Assembly (NCBI GenBank): GCA_014155875.1
Contig: JACEFZ010013283.1
Location: forward strand, 186,685 to 250,684
DNA length: 64,000 nucleotides
Source of the DNA: Cepaea nemoralis
Lineage: Eukaryota > Mollusca > Gastropoda > Stylommatophora > Helicidae
Direction: 5' to 3'
Every line of letters begins with the position of its first letter. The stretch's first letter is position 1. Shown in pieces: positions 20,966-32,140 of this stretch. Below the pieces are notes generated by a model, which saw only the letters and a program-made list of their open reading frames with translations, was not told where the DNA came from and ran no database searches. The position numbers were made by a program, and so were the translations under genes.

Positions 20966-21807
20966 CAGGGGTGTCAAACTCAATCGCCCAGAGGGCCAAA
21001 ACTCAAATCACACGTAAGGTTGCGAGCCGAACGGGATAAATATTCAATAAGCAGAAAATTAAACCTTTTTTAATCATTAATATAAATTAAAACTGAAAAA
21101 AAAAAGTTTTAATAATAACAAAATCATTGGTATGCACATTTTCACTCTTATGTCAAGTTGTCAGAGCACGATGTTTGGCATCTTTTCTTGGCTACAAGTT
21201 CGTTTATGTTGGGAGTAATGTTCTGTGTCATTGAGATTCTCATGATGGACTGTAAGTGTTCATCTGTGAGACGACTCCTAAGTGATGTTTTGTTAATCTT
21301 CATCACAGAAAACAGCTGCTAACACAGATTATGTGCTACCGAACATGCTCAAGGTTCGAGCCACATGTAGACGAAGCCGGGGCATCTCTTTAGGAATGAA
21401 ACCAGTGAACTGTGCTGGCCCTCGTACTTTGCCTTTAGTGTCCCATTAAACTGCAGCCCTATTAACTCCATCTGCAAATTTACAGGTGCAGTTTCTACAT
21501 GCGCCAATCCAAATCGAGCAACTGACCGTTGCTAGGTCACTATAACGACGAACATCCTTTCACTACACAACTTTCATTTTCGCTTATTCTGATCAAAGCG
21601 AGAACGCTCTCAGGTAGCCTATCATTCGGCAAGATTGCTAATTAGGGAATTCGATTTGCACTTCATATAGTGGCCACTAAAACTTATTTTTGCCTAAAAT
21701 TTTCCCTCGGGCCGAATATATTTGTAAGTCGGTTGAGACCTCTCGGGCCTGAAATGATTGTACGCCGGGCCTGATGTGGCCCGCGGGCCTTGAGTTTGAC
21801 ACATGTG
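20966..21807 (-). mobile_element. hAT-type transposon with transposase C-terminal remnant
   Basis: The ends are CAGGGGTGTCAAACTCAA and the complement of TTGAGTTTGACACATGTG, about 15 of 18 matching. The 8-bp flanks are CACTAGAC (20958-20965) and CTCTAGAC (21808-21815). The minus strand (about 21480-21165) encodes 'QLFSVMKINKTSLRSRLTDE' and 'HLQSIMRISMTQNI', the dimerisation domain at the end of hAT transposases of the EPM2AIP1/GTF2IRD2-like group. Stops are present and the rest of the transposase is missing, so it is non-autonomous. Confidence 0.85.
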
Positions 21808-22084
21808 CTCTAGACAGATTCCGTCCATTATAACGGCTCTACCTACCTCTAGACAGATTCTGTCCAATGTAACGGGCTCTATCTACTTCTAGAACAGGGG
21901 TCACCAAACTATTTTCACGGCAGGCCGGATAACTGGCAAAATGACGAGCGCGGGCCGGATACTCATTCTGTACAATACTTGCGCCATTCTCCGTGGCGAA
22001 GATCCAACGGACGCGGTTCGTAATCACGTAAACCCACGTTCGACACATAGATGTGCCCGATTTGGCAGCAGACTGCGTTGCGCT

Positions 22085-22210
22085 GGTATTTTAAGCTATG
22101 ATTTGGGTGTCGGTCATTTTAAAAGCAATGGCAAACTACTAAACGTAAATTTGCCAAGATATCAACAACAGCAAAAAATGCTGGTGTTGACTGCAAATAT
22201 CCTGTAAATG
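22085..22210 (+). mobile_element. SINE fragment (family of 40860-41092)
   Basis: 'aagcaatggcaaactactaa' followed by 'atgctggtgttgac' and 'tgtaaatgatatgcaact' matches the body and end of the SINE at 46662-46900. It lies inside the 2.7-kb hAT element. Confidence 0.55.
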
Positions 22211-22539
22211 ATATGCAACTAACTTTAATAATACTTGCAAGCCAGAACGAAAGCTCTGAGAGAAAAAGACGAAATACTAAGTTGATCATGGGTGAGTGGC
22301 GTGCAATGCACAAAAAACAAAGACAGCCAGCGTATTTATTTACTTAAAAAGTTATTAAAGAATTCAGAATCAATTTTTTCAAGAAAAGCCTTGAACTGAC
22401 GGTGACTGAGTTTATGTCCCCGAATGAAGTTCACATCCGAAATGACTATCTCAGTACACAAGAAATATCTAAGTCTTTCTCACAGAGTGTTTGCTGATGT
22501 TTGATGCAGTGTATGAATAAGCGCCCGGAATTTGCAAAT

Positions 22540-23333
22540 CTTCCTACTGAGTCCTGATCTGCCCTATCAGACCCTTCCTCATTCCAGCCATGTATTTTTG
22601 TTTTTCGTTCATCAACTGTAACACCTCGAAGCTGATTCTACTGAATTTTTGCACTTCCATGAAAATGTCTTCTTCAGTTGTTGTTACACGCATGCTGCAA
22701 ACGAATGCCAACTCTTCCCTTATCTGAATGTCCAATTTGACATCACGAATGAACACGAGAAGTTGTGACGTACTCGAGAGATCAGTAGACACCCAGCGCC
22801 AAAGAATACCAAAACAAGTTCCTAGTTTTCCCGCGTATCTGTAGTACTATGTTCTTTCCGAGTTTTTCTGTTCTTCGCACAACTGAACTTGCCGAAAGGC
22901 AGATAGTTCCAAACATATCGGCATTCTCAGGACACATGTCACTTATTGCTTCCATCATACACTCTTTGATAATGTTACCATCAGTAAACGGTTTTCTTCG
23001 TTCTGCCATCTTATGCACTATTTAGTAACTTGTACGAGTGACAGATTCATTTTCAGCGAACTTTCTCGTGAGGAGATTTCTATGTGTTTCTAAACCACGT
23101 TTCACGGACTCATATTTCTCAGAGCGTAACTTTTCAGAACATTTTGAATATGTTCATAAATGTTTTGTTTCCTAGTGACGCCGAAGATTGTACTCTTTTA
23201 AAACTTCAACACTTTCGCTGCATATTACGCAACTGGTTTTCTGGTCCTTTATTTCCACAAAGAAATACTTTACTCCCCATTCTTCATTGAAAACGCGTCA
23301 CTCGACGTCCACTTTTCGTTTCTTAGTAGCCAT
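22540..23333 (-). pseudogene. hAT transposase N-terminal half (EPM2AIP1/GTF2IRD2-like)
   Basis: The frame begins ATG at 23333 with 'MATKKRKVDVE', an in-frame stop, then 'EWGVKYFFVEIKDQKTSCVI' and 'YNLRRH', a BED-like zinc-binding start. Further on are 'MAERRKPFTDGNIIKECMME', 'ENADMFGTICLSASSVVRRT' and 'STSQLLVFIRDVKLDIQIRE'. These wordings are characteristic of the domesticated-hAT relatives EPM2AIP1, GTF2IRD2 and ZBED-type proteins. The frame is interrupted by several stops, and the catalytic core and C-terminal domain are not visible. Confidence 0.8.
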
Positions 23334-24033
23334 AATGAAGAGTGAAGTACACAGGATCTGAAAATGAAAAGGACATTGAATTAGAAACATAATTAAAGAC
23401 CTATTGAAACACAAGAAAAGTAGAGGACAAGAGGTCACTGATGAAGCTACGGCTCACCAAAGATACACATAAAGTTTATAGGTACCTTTGGTAATGGAAT
23501 ATATCTCATAATAAGGTTTGGAAAATATAGAAATACGGCCGGCCTAAATAGACAGCCTAGAGGAGTGTCTTTCAACCGGGGTTCCGCGAGTGGCAGCCAG
23601 GGGTTCCGACGAAACAAACCGAAATAACCTAACTGCAACATTCCTGCCCATCTGGTTTATTACATAAAGTAGGACAGACACTTGGATCATCACACAGAGT
23701 TCCTTGACCAAATTAAACATTTGCGTAAGGATATGCTCCAGCAGAAATGTTTAAAAACACGGGCCTTGAGACCAGCTCGATTAACACCTTGACCGGGGAA
23801 TTCTTATGAGCTGGGGATAATATTTTCGTAATAACACGAGGATTTTATGGCATTTTTATGCTATGTTTGCTACCTTATTGCCTCTATTCACACTTGTAGT
23901 TCACTTACCTATCACTGTCAAACAAAGAAATCCTTGTTACATACCTATACAACGGATGACTGGCAAAATGAAGTAAATATTTCTGGAGCATGGGACCTGT
24001 GTTGATAGACGGACGTATCTGGGGGAGGGAAAG

Positions 24034-24035
24034 AT

Positions 24036-24081
<46 letters not shown>

Positions 24082-24107
24082 AGTGTGTGAGTGTGTGTGT
24101 GTGTGTC
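24034..24107. repeat. (TG)n microsatellite
   Basis: A TG run with a few interruptions, inside the hAT element. Confidence 0.95.
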
Positions 24108-24755
24108 ATGGAAACCATGGTAACGTCAGAGCATAGGCGGCTCTACCACGAGCCTGGAAAGGACCCGGGATGGCGCGAAATGAGCAAACATTACAATAAA
24201 CAAGAAATTATAGATACAATAATTTATAATTGAAAATAGTAAATTTAAGACACATAGCAGCCAGAAGGTCTCCGCATGTATGAAGATCTCCTATTATTCT
24301 AAATATAATATTTACATTTAAATTGTATAACAACGTTTCGTGTTCCATACGTTATATTAATTCAATTCAACTTTATTCAATTCAGTTCGATTCAGCTCAA
24401 TTCAACTTTATTTTAAAAGGGTTACAAATTGGGCACGCAGGCCGGTCTTACATTCGGCCATTCCAATCACCCACCTTTCATTCATCAATAGTGCATGATA
24501 TCAAGCAAGTTCGAGTACCGTCGGCGGGCGGGATGAAATGACGTCGCGGGCCAGATCCGGCCCGCAGGCCGTAGTTTGGTGACCCCTGCTCTAGAAGATT
24601 CCGTCTAATGTAACGGACTCTACCTACCTCTAGACAGATCCCTTCCAATTTAACGGGCTCTGTCTACCTCTAGCCAGATTCCGTCCAATGTTACTGGTTC
24701 TATCTACCTATAGACAGATCCCGTCCAATATAACGGGCTCTACCCACCTCTAGAC

Positions 24756-25157
24756 CAGTGGTTCTCAACCGGTGGGGAAATCTCTCCCCTCCCTCCCAAG
24801 GGGGAGGGGATGTTAGGGTTTCCGGGGGGAGGGGATTAAGATTATTTTAAGATCGCATTAATACAAGAACCAGTTGTTTGATATTATTTTTTCCTCTAAA
24901 TGTTGCGGTTCTGTACTTCTCGCCCTAATAAAATTCGTTTTATAACGTAAGTAGACCCGCAAATCACGTTTTATGTAGATGTCTAGATTTTTTCTAGTAT
25001 GTGTTATTAAATTTAGCTTCCAATTTTAATGTATACTGTGTAAGGGTGGGGGGATTTATAGGGAGGAAATTCGAAAGAGGGTGGGAGGGGGGAATGGGAA
25101 TGACGCTCTGAACATATGATAAAGGGGGCATGGGCCAAAAAAGATTGAGAACCACTG
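24756..25157. mobile_element. hAT-type MITE, 402 bp, with perfect 8-bp target duplication
   Basis: The ends are CAGTGGTTCTCAACC and the complement of GATTGAGAACCACTG. The flanks CTCTAGAC at 24748-24755 and 25158-25165 are identical. The interior is G-rich near both ends ('gggggaggggat') and has no coding sequence. A second member with a nested SINE is at 43033-43559. Confidence 0.95.
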
Positions 25158-25318
25158 CTCTAGACAGATCCCTTCCAATTGAACGAGCTCTGTCTATCTC
25201 TAGACAGATACTGTCCAGTGTGACGGTTTCTATCTACCTCCAGACATTTTCTATCCAATGTAACGGGCTCTATCTACCTCTAGACATTTTCTATCCAATG
25301 TAACGGGCTCTATCTACC

Positions 25319-26214
25319 AGTGGGTATGTGTTTCTTTTCCAATTAGTTTTGCCAGGGCATGAACCTTATGGTCTACTCATTGCTATCTCCACCTGCCATG
25401 GGCATTTTAAGGGGCACAATTTGCATACAGGATCTTCTGTTTATCGCCCATATCCGAGAGAGGTAGGTATCCGAACTCGCCACCCACGAAATCAGGGGGA
25501 CGCGTTGTATTAGATGTGAATAGTTCTCCTGAATAAAATTCCAATTTCTATGTTTAAATAGATGCCAATACCTTCTGTGCCTGAGACGCACGTTGTAACC
25601 GTTCAGCCCATGTTTAACTTTCGCTATATGGCAATTGTTGATGACGCTTGTGCAGTCTGACAACTCCTACAAATAGCCTAAAACCAAATGCGAAAATAAC
25701 CACTTACACAATCATTCATTCATTCAGTAGCATATCCTTTGCAGGACCTCGCTCGCATAGCAACCTTCCGGAAAACCTCTAAATCATAAGCAAGATGTCC
25801 CGCGTCCACAAACCAGCAAAACACATGGTTTAACTATGTTAGAATACATCATAACCCCTTTGAAAACTATCCTTTATGGGGCTTATGAAGGCAAACTATC
25901 GGCAAGAAGGTAAAGAAAATGATGAAGAAGAACATTATTATCATTATGAAATGTACCTTTCATGTTGTTCCTGTCTATATCTGTATGGTATAGGATAGAC
26001 AAGTAAGAACATTAAATAATAATTTAATATGCCTTCCATGTTGCTGTGTTGATCTGTTTCGATCTATCTGACAACCAAATCATGAAACGGGAGGCCACAT
26101 AAATGTGATTTCATGGTGGAATGCTAAGAATCCCATGGAGGATTATGATGACAAGTATCTAAGTACTCTATGAGGAAAACTAAAAGCAGATAATTGACCA
26201 ACCAGGATCAGATC

Positions 26215-26215
<1 letters not shown>
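25319..26215. other. No gene; one small retroelement fragment
   Basis: Near 25710-25805, a (CATT)n run followed by 'cctttgcaggacctcgctcg' is a minus-strand RTE C-terminal fragment like 8077-8170. The rest shows no motif. Confidence 0.5.
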
Positions 26216-26253
<38 letters not shown>

Positions 26254-26730
26254 CGACAGATCATCCTCATTGCACATCGAACCATTCAGTCCATAAGTGC
26301 TCGGACCCCCTTCTCAGCAAATCTCGCAGCGTGTAGCGGCTAACGACACCAGTTCTGTGTTGGTTTATCAATCTTCTTTGGCTTCCTGCGTAGTGTTCTT
26401 GTTTGGCCACCCCTCTTTTAATTTGTTGTTCTCGCAGTCTGGCCATGGTTGAAGATTCACAGTCATCACTTGGTCCACGCAAAAGTCTTACTTTTCGTAG
26501 AGCATTCAGAATGTCAGCCTGGTCCATGGCGCGTCCGCCCTCCACCGTAGCCTCACCTGCGAGCTTGTCAGCCCGCTCATTTCCTTGTACTCCCACATGC
26601 CCTGGCACGAAGATGAAACTAATCTTTGCCAGCCGAGACCGCCCCAGAGACAGCAACCATTCTGGATCACATCATCATTATTATAGTGTCGTATTATAAG
26701 AAGAGGACACCTGGAGAAAACCGTGAACAA
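26216..26730 (-). pseudogene. RNase H and 3' end of non-LTR retrotransposon, minus strand, (AACT)n tail
   Basis: The minus-strand frame (26656-26267) starts in 'ISFIFVPGHVGVQGNERADK', the last RNase H block. It continues through 'DQADILNALRKVRLL' to 'LLRRGSEHLWTEWFD', the same C-terminal layout as at 16406-16738. The 3' tail is a (TTAG)n run at about 26216-26252 (AACT on the element strand). It is 5'-truncated: beyond 26700 no further domain is seen. Confidence 0.75.
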
Positions 26731-27157
26731 CCGTGGAAGTTTAGGGCATTAAAGACAGATGTTGAGAAAGAAAACAAATGCTGAATGAATTTTCAGAGTG
26801 ACATGGAAGGACGAGCAGCTGCCACACTTAACAAGAGCACAGAAGCTGGAACGTCGTGAAGGGACTTGTTCGTCTGCGTAGGCAAGCACGGCACAGAATT
26901 ATGGTCGCTATGACGATACACCCCCCCCCCCCCCGCTTTCAGTATATCATCATCTTTTAACACGGTTATGATTAGTAGTTGTTGAAAACGATTCCCTGCC
27001 TTACATTTCTATGACGAGCTATGTTTCTTGTTGATCATGCTCCCATTGTATGAAACTGTCTCTTCTCTGTTTATGTGTTATTTTCTACATACTGCCTTTG
27101 GACACGTCTAAGTCAACACATTTTGAAGCTCTCACGCTTTTGTGTTTTTGTACACAG
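26731..27157. other. Sequence upstream of exon 1
   Basis: No clear promoter element was recognised. A poly-C run lies near 26921-26934. The final bases before 27158 are the pyrimidine-rich acceptor of the exon, so the true promoter may lie further upstream with an unseen first exon. Confidence 0.4.
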
Positions 27158-27244
27158 GTTTACGATGTCCTGCTGCTGCTCCCCGTCAACTTTCCAAGAC
27201 CGGAAGCCTCTTATTGTGGAGCTAACTGAAGTTTTACAAGAGAG
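27158..27244 (+). CDS. Exon 1 (first recognisable) of pore-forming-like gene
   Basis: The acceptor 'tgtgtttttgtacacag' ends at 27157 and the donor is AG|GTAAGT at 27245. The frame is open across the exon, and the ATG at 27165 opens 'MSCCCSPSTFQDRKPLIVEL'. It ends in phase 2, completing an Arg codon with the first base of exon 2. There is no convincing hydrophobic signal peptide. Three Cys in a row are unusual. Because a good acceptor precedes it, the exon could be coding from its first base, with a start in an upstream exon. No other open frame through this exon survives. Confidence 0.55.
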
Positions 27245-27840
27245 GTAAGTAAACTTCGTCCACTGTGGAGACGAAGGTATGTGGTTGGATAGTTAGAGTT
27301 ATCACAACAAAAGAACTAGGATAAAGTTACGCATAGTTAAATGGCAAATGTTGCCCTTGGGGTGGTTGTCTAGTGTTAGGCGTCCATATTTTCTGGGTGA
27401 CGACTATTGTAAATGGTTCAGTTCCTTTTCTAGTCTCCTTTCGTACACAAATATCCTATAAAACTATATAAATAAAAGAAATAAAACTTACATGATGATT
27501 TTGGGTGTTAATCTCGCTGCTACACTGATGAGGAGCAAAGCGCTGTTCTGTACTCTATAGAGATTGTATATTTGAGTAAGTTGTCAGCAGTGTATTGTAT
27601 TGTTTATCTGTAAAGATTGTATATTCATCTTTGAGCATGTTGCCAGCAATGTATTGTATATCTATAGAGACTGTACATAATATTTGAGTAAGCTGTCAGC
27701 AATGTGATGTTTATGCCAGAACTAGAATTTGCTTGTTCGAGGCACATGATTTCTGTATTATCAAGTAACGACGTTTATGTATCATACTTTAAGCTACTTT
27801 GCTCAATTATGATTTTCCTAATAATTGATATTGCTCGTGG
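27245..27840. other. Start of intron 1, no other gene
   Basis: Three imperfect copies of 'agattgtatattt...gtcagcaatgtattgta' lie between 27560 and 27700 as a short irregular tandem repeat. Nothing else was recognised. Confidence 0.5.
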
Positions 27841-28420
27841 AAAAATTAAGATCTGGGAAGTATAATATCTTCAAATGGCAAATCAGAAGACGAGTTCGAA
27901 AATAGATGCAACAAGGCAAACCAACTCATTGGACAAATGGCACAAATACTAAAGAAAAAACATGTATCAATAGATACTAAGAAAGCACTTTACAACACAA
28001 TCTTCCTACCAACTCTATGTTACCAATGCCAAACCTTGACAATGACAGAAAAAGAGAAAACAAAAATAGCAACAACAGAAATTAGATTCCTGAGAAGAAT
28101 ACTCAATGTATCAAGAAGAGATAAGATCAGAAATGAAGAAATGAGAATTAAAGTGGGGGTTATAGCAGCGCTAGATTTTATTAGAAGGCAACAATTCAAA
28201 TGGTTTGGCGATGGAAGTAGGTTACCAACTAACAGTATACCACAATAAGCAATGATGTACAGATCCGACGAAAGCAAAGGTAGAGGCCGACCACGTAAAT
28301 TATGGACGGAGGGAATAGAGTCCATGGTAATATCCATACATGAAGCCCATAAGCGGGTCCTCTTCCGCTGTTTATACTTCACCTCGACACCGCAAGATAC
28401 AAGAGGAACATGATGAGATG
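27841..28420 (+). pseudogene. RTE-like retrotransposon ORF2 C-terminal remnant
   Basis: The frame shows 'NRCNKANQLIGQMAQILKKK', 'KKALYNTIFLPTLCYQCQTL', 'RFLRRILNVSRRDKIRNEEM' and, after a stop, 'SKGRGRPRKLWTEGIESM'. This is a different RTE-like branch from the 18605 element, with CYQC in place of the CYGxE wording. It lies in intron 1 in sense orientation. Stop codons interrupt it and the RT core is absent. Confidence 0.75.
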
Positions 28421-29317
28421 AGATTAGATGAATAAAGGATAAGACGGGCTTGCTAACGAAGTTGATAGTGAACTGCACTAGTGATGCCATGAGCACGGTG
28501 GGACATGGGTTCGACGTCTGACTCGTCGCTTTCCAAAGTGAGAGAAAGAGTAACCATCTTTTCCACCTTGCTCTCGGGATTCCTAAATCCCGTAGAGAAA
28601 ACATCGATCCAGGCCTATTCCTAGCCAGTCTATATGTACTATGCTGATCATCCCTTTATATGCCTCTCCGCAGGTGTGAAATCCCAGGACCAATGTTACA
28701 CACCCCGCTGGCCCGTATGCTAAAAATGTGTTAGCCTAAACTGACTACCAGAAGCGACGCCAAGACACATGGAACACGCTTGTAAGCGAGCAGTCTCTCT
28801 CTCGGCAGATGTTGGGGAGTATGGATGCTAGCTAATCCTACCTTTTGGTTAAGATCAAAGTGTAGTATCTGCACTTGATCTTGCCAGGGCCACCAGCAGA
28901 GGCGGCTATCCGAATGACACACAGGGACGTGGGGACCTAATGGGGCGGCTATGGCCCAGGGGGGGACCGCGAGCCCTTATTTTAAGAATTGCATATACAT
29001 ATCGTAGGCCCATGTAATCGACATTTAACAGTAGTTCAATGTTTGTATTTTATATTCCTTCATTGAGATCCACTTCAGCCAACCTTCATTGTGGAGACGG
29101 CACAAGATTTATTGATAAATTGATTTATTGACAGAAGATCCTTGATGTAAGAATGCGGCATTAATAACTATCCCCCCACACCGGTTATTGGGTTGGGGTC
29201 TAAAGACAATGAAATCAATGGAACTTGTGGAGGAAACATGACCATCCTGAGTCGAATCCTGACAAGCCCGTTTGTCTTGGCCTGAATCATGAACTAGATA
29301 CACCCTAACGTGCATCT
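28421..29317. other. Intron 1, mixed repeats, no gene
   Basis: About 28885-28960 ('ccaccagcagaggcggctat' then 'gaatgacacacagggac') matches 36905-36967 and marks another interspersed family. No coding signal was seen. Confidence 0.5.
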
Positions 29318-30180
29318 CCAAAAATGTGAAGTTTCAGCACCTTGAGAAGACTACAGTCCACATCCAACTGTGAGGTTTCAGCACCATCAGAAGAATACAG
29401 TCCACATTCAAATGTGAAGTTTCAGCACCATCAGAACAATACAGTCCACATTCAAATGTGAAGTTTCAGCACCATCAGAAGAATTCAGTTTACATTCAAA
29501 TGGGAAGTTTCAGCACCTTCAGAAGAATACAGTCCACATCCAACTGTGAAGTTTCAGTACCAAAATGTCAGTAACATCTCCATAAATCTGAAGTTTCAGT
29601 ACCAAAATGTCAGTACCATCTCCAAAAATGTGAAGCTTCAGTACCAAAATGTCAGTACCATCTCTACAAATGTGAAGCTTCAGTACCAAAATGTCAGTAC
29701 CATCTCCAAAGATGTGAGGTGTCAGTACCAACATGTCAGTACTATCTCCACAAATTTTAAGCGTCAGTACCAAAATGTCAGTACCATCTCCACAAATGTG
29801 AAGTTTCAGTACCAAAATGTTAGTACCATCTCTACAAATGTAAAGCTTCAGTACCAAAATGTCAGTACCATCTCCAAAGATGTGAGGTTTCAGTACCAAC
29901 ATGTCAGTACCATCTCCACAAATGTTAAGTTTCAGTACCAAAATGTCAGTACCATGGCCACAAATGTTAAGTTTCAGTACCAAAATGTCAGTACCATCTC
30001 CACAAATGTGAGGTTTAAGAACCAAAATGTCAGTACCATCTCCACAAATTTGAGGTTTCAGTAGCAAGATATAAGTACCATCTCCACAAATGTTAAGCTT
30101 CAGTACCGTGACCACAAATATTAAGTTCCAGTAACAAAATGTCAGTGCCGTCTCCACAAATGTGAGGTTTCAGTACCAAC
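29318..30180. repeat. Composite 44-bp/42-bp minisatellite
   Basis: The array begins with about five 44-bp units containing 'aagtttcagcaccatcagaa' and 'acagtccacattcaaatgtg'. It then switches at about 29540 to about 14 units of 42 bp containing 'aagtttcagtaccaaaatgt' and 'cagtaccatctccacaaatg'. The 42-bp part is open in a plus frame as a 14-residue repeat and in a minus frame as well. I read that as by-product, since 42 is a multiple of three. It lies within intron 1. Confidence 0.9.
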
Positions 30181-30433
30181 GTTGCAGACCACGTCGGTTT
30201 CTTGGCTTAGATAGGGGAATGAAAGCACCGTGATACAGTCCCCATTCACATGGTACCAGGGCGCGGTAGGATTCATAAAATAAACAATGACCACTCGCAC
30301 AAATAGTTGCAAACATCGTAAAGATCATAATGATTGGACGAGTACAAGTAGGCGTCTTTTGAAAATTATAAAGACATCAACTAAAAAAAAAACACCACCA
30401 CACACATAGAGCAAGAGGGAGAGAGAGGGGGAA

Positions 30434-30537
<104 letters not shown>

Positions 30538-30759
30538 CAGTCAGGACTTAGATATGAACGAGTGCTGCCGTATAACAATACACGGTACTACCTACTTACT
30601 TTTAATAAAGAATGTTAGGCGGCGCTCTTCAAACCTAAAAGCCGCATTAAGCCAAGGGCTTCGGACTGAGGAGTGCATCTGGGAGGATAAAAGCCTGATC
30701 TTAGTACGAGGAAATGAAACCTAAAGACTAAATGTCATTGCAGGGCAGACACTAAGCAA

Positions 30760-30970
30760 TGATCGGCAACTGATCTAGGATCGAGGCTCCGATAGGCTGA
30801 CAGAGCATTGCTTTACTGATCCGGCCGCTTCTGCAGCCCGCCTTGTTCCAGAAGTATTAGTGTTACCTGCCCCCCCCCCCCCCCCCCCCCCCAGAGTAAG
30901 CTAGGCAGGATGAGAGAGGGATCATGTTGCATGTGCCTTATTTAAGCACAATATAACAAACTATCACGGG
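30760..30970 (+). repeat. Old interspersed repeat copy split by poly-C
   Basis: It matches 31885-32010 through 'gccgcttctgcagcccg', 'attagtgttac' and 'agtaagctaggcaggatgag'. A C run of about 22 at 30871-30892 stands in place of a short stretch in the related copy. Confidence 0.6.
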
Positions 30971-30974
30971 TATC

Positions 30975-31245
30975 ATGAAGGCTAACAGACTGCAATGGCT
31001 GGGGCATATAGAAAGAATGGAAGATAATAGGGAAACAAAACTCGCTTACACTCAGGAAATAAATGACCGTAGACCCCGAGGTAGACCAAGAAGACGGTGG
31101 AGAGATATATATACAGACCTACAAGCACTTGGAATCAACGACTGGCAAGAGAAGGTCAACCAGAGAGACGAATGGAGAAGGATTGTATCTGCAGCAAAGA
31201 AACTCAATGGCTCGGAACGCTGAAGAAGAAGAAGAAGAAGAAGAT
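30975..31245 (+). pseudogene. 3' end of a non-LTR retrotransposon with (GAA)n tail
   Basis: An 82-codon frame contains 'NRLQWLGHIERMEDNRETKL', 'RRPRGRPRRRWRDIYTDLQA' and 'WRRIVSAAKKLNGSER'. This is the standard C-terminus of RTE/Jockey-related ORF2 proteins, ending immediately before a (GAA) tail. It is complete at the 3' end and 5'-truncated. A second, shorter copy is at 36975-37125. Confidence 0.8.
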
Positions 31246-31279
31246 AAAAACGATCGTCTGTCAAGATGGCAAGGAGCCA

Positions 31280-31280
31280 G

Positions 31281-31344
<64 letters not shown>

Positions 31345-31415
31345 ACACAACACACACACGCACACACACACACACACGTACACAACACACACACGCACGC
31401 ACGCACGCATACACA
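31280..31415. repeat. (CA)n microsatellite
   Basis: A pure CA run to about 31342, then CA/CG variants with 'cgtacacaacacacacacgc' occurring twice. Confidence 0.95.
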
Positions 31416-31502
31416 TAAGGCACTAGTAAGCCTAAATCCAAGCGGTTGAAAACAAAGCTGTTCTTTTATTAATTATATCTAACGGTTTGCTATGTTTTTT
31501 AG

Positions 31503-31727
31503 GGCATGGCAAAGCTTCTGTAACTCCCAAGGACGACTGCAGCGAATGATACTCAAAAGAAAAAACTATGACTTTGATGTGCCTGAGAATTTCTTTGACT
31601 TTGAGGAAATAGAGCAGATCATAACACCGTCCAAAAAGTTCATCTTGAAACCTGACGATGACAACAAGGCCACAGATAGTCCTGGTTTACTGAGAAGAAA
31701 AATCGCTCCTGCCAGGGACCTCACAAA
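31503..31727 (+). CDS. Exon 2 of pore-forming-like gene
   Basis: The acceptor is 'gtttgctatgttttttag' and the donor is AA|GTTAGT at 31728. The 75-codon segment includes 'GRLQRMILKRKNYDFDVPEN', the acidic 'FFDFEEIEQI' and 'KPDDDNKATDSPGLLRRKIA'. It starts by completing the Arg codon of exon 1 and ends two bases into a codon. The segment is hydrophilic and would form an N-terminal cap domain ahead of the pore-forming module. I recognise no named domain in it. There are no stops, and codon use looks coding compared with neighbouring intron sequence. Confidence 0.65.
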
Positions 31728-31859
31728 GTTAGTATGGAGTTGTGTGCTGTTTTCTGTTAATTGTATTGTCTTGCCCACAGTCAAAAATGAAATTAAAGCA
31801 TAGCACAATCATGGCTAAATCCTAATTTTAAAACAAAAATGTTAGATGACGTGGCAGTT

Positions 31860-32140
31860 TAGATCGGCCCTAAGCCTCGGTCGTCAACTGGATCGAAGCT
31901 ACAACAGACGGACAGTTAGAGCAATTATTTGCCGATCCGGCAGTTTCTGCAGCTCGTCTGGGTCGCGACATATTGGTGTTACGTTTCCTCTGTAGTAAAC
32001 TAGGCAGGTTGAGAGAGGGACCACGGGCAACACATGGTCTCTAAATTCAGCCCAGGCTGTGTGCTCTGGAGCGGTATAACCCCTTTTCACAAACCATTGT
32101 CTGTCAAGACGGCAGATGCCAGTCTATACTCTAACGAAGT
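31860..32140 (+). repeat. Old interspersed repeat copy
   Basis: Member of the family at 7165-7560 and 30760-30970. 'ctaggcaggttgagagaggg' and 'ttgtctgtcaagacggcaga' are landmarks. It lies at the start of intron 2. Confidence 0.6.

Larger units (their letters stand above)
21895..24588 (-). mobile_element. hAT-type transposon, 2.7 kb, with decayed transposase
   Basis: Terminal inverted repeats are CAGGGGTCACCAAACTA and its complement TAGTTTGGTGACCCCTG, a perfect 17-bp match. The flanks are TTCTAGAA (21887-21894) and CTCTAGAA (24589-24596). The interior holds the N-terminal half of a transposase on the minus strand, a (TG)n run at 24034-24107, and a SINE-like fragment near 22085-22210. It also holds a further short 'tttcaaccggggttccgcg' stretch near 23565, which may be the end of yet another hAT element. 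Confidence 0.9.
20841..25318. repeat. 40-bp tandem repeat array split by three hAT-type insertions
   Basis: The unit is 'ctagacagattccgtccaat' plus 'gtaacgggctctacctacct', with a 40-bp period seen at 20841, 20881, 20921 and 20961. Array pieces are 20841-20965, 21808-21894, 24589-24755 and 25158-25318, about 13 units in all. Between them lie three unrelated-in-length elements with terminal inverted repeats, each in the CTCTAGAC part of the unit. Confidence 0.95.

Noticed and set aside
28020..28604. 194-codon minus-strand frame
   Set aside because: It is antisense to a recognisable RTE-like coding remnant on the plus strand.
29519..30157. Repeat-encoded proteins of 172 (plus) and 212 (minus) codons
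   Set aside because: They are by-products of a 42-bp minisatellite with no start context or unique flanking coding sequence.
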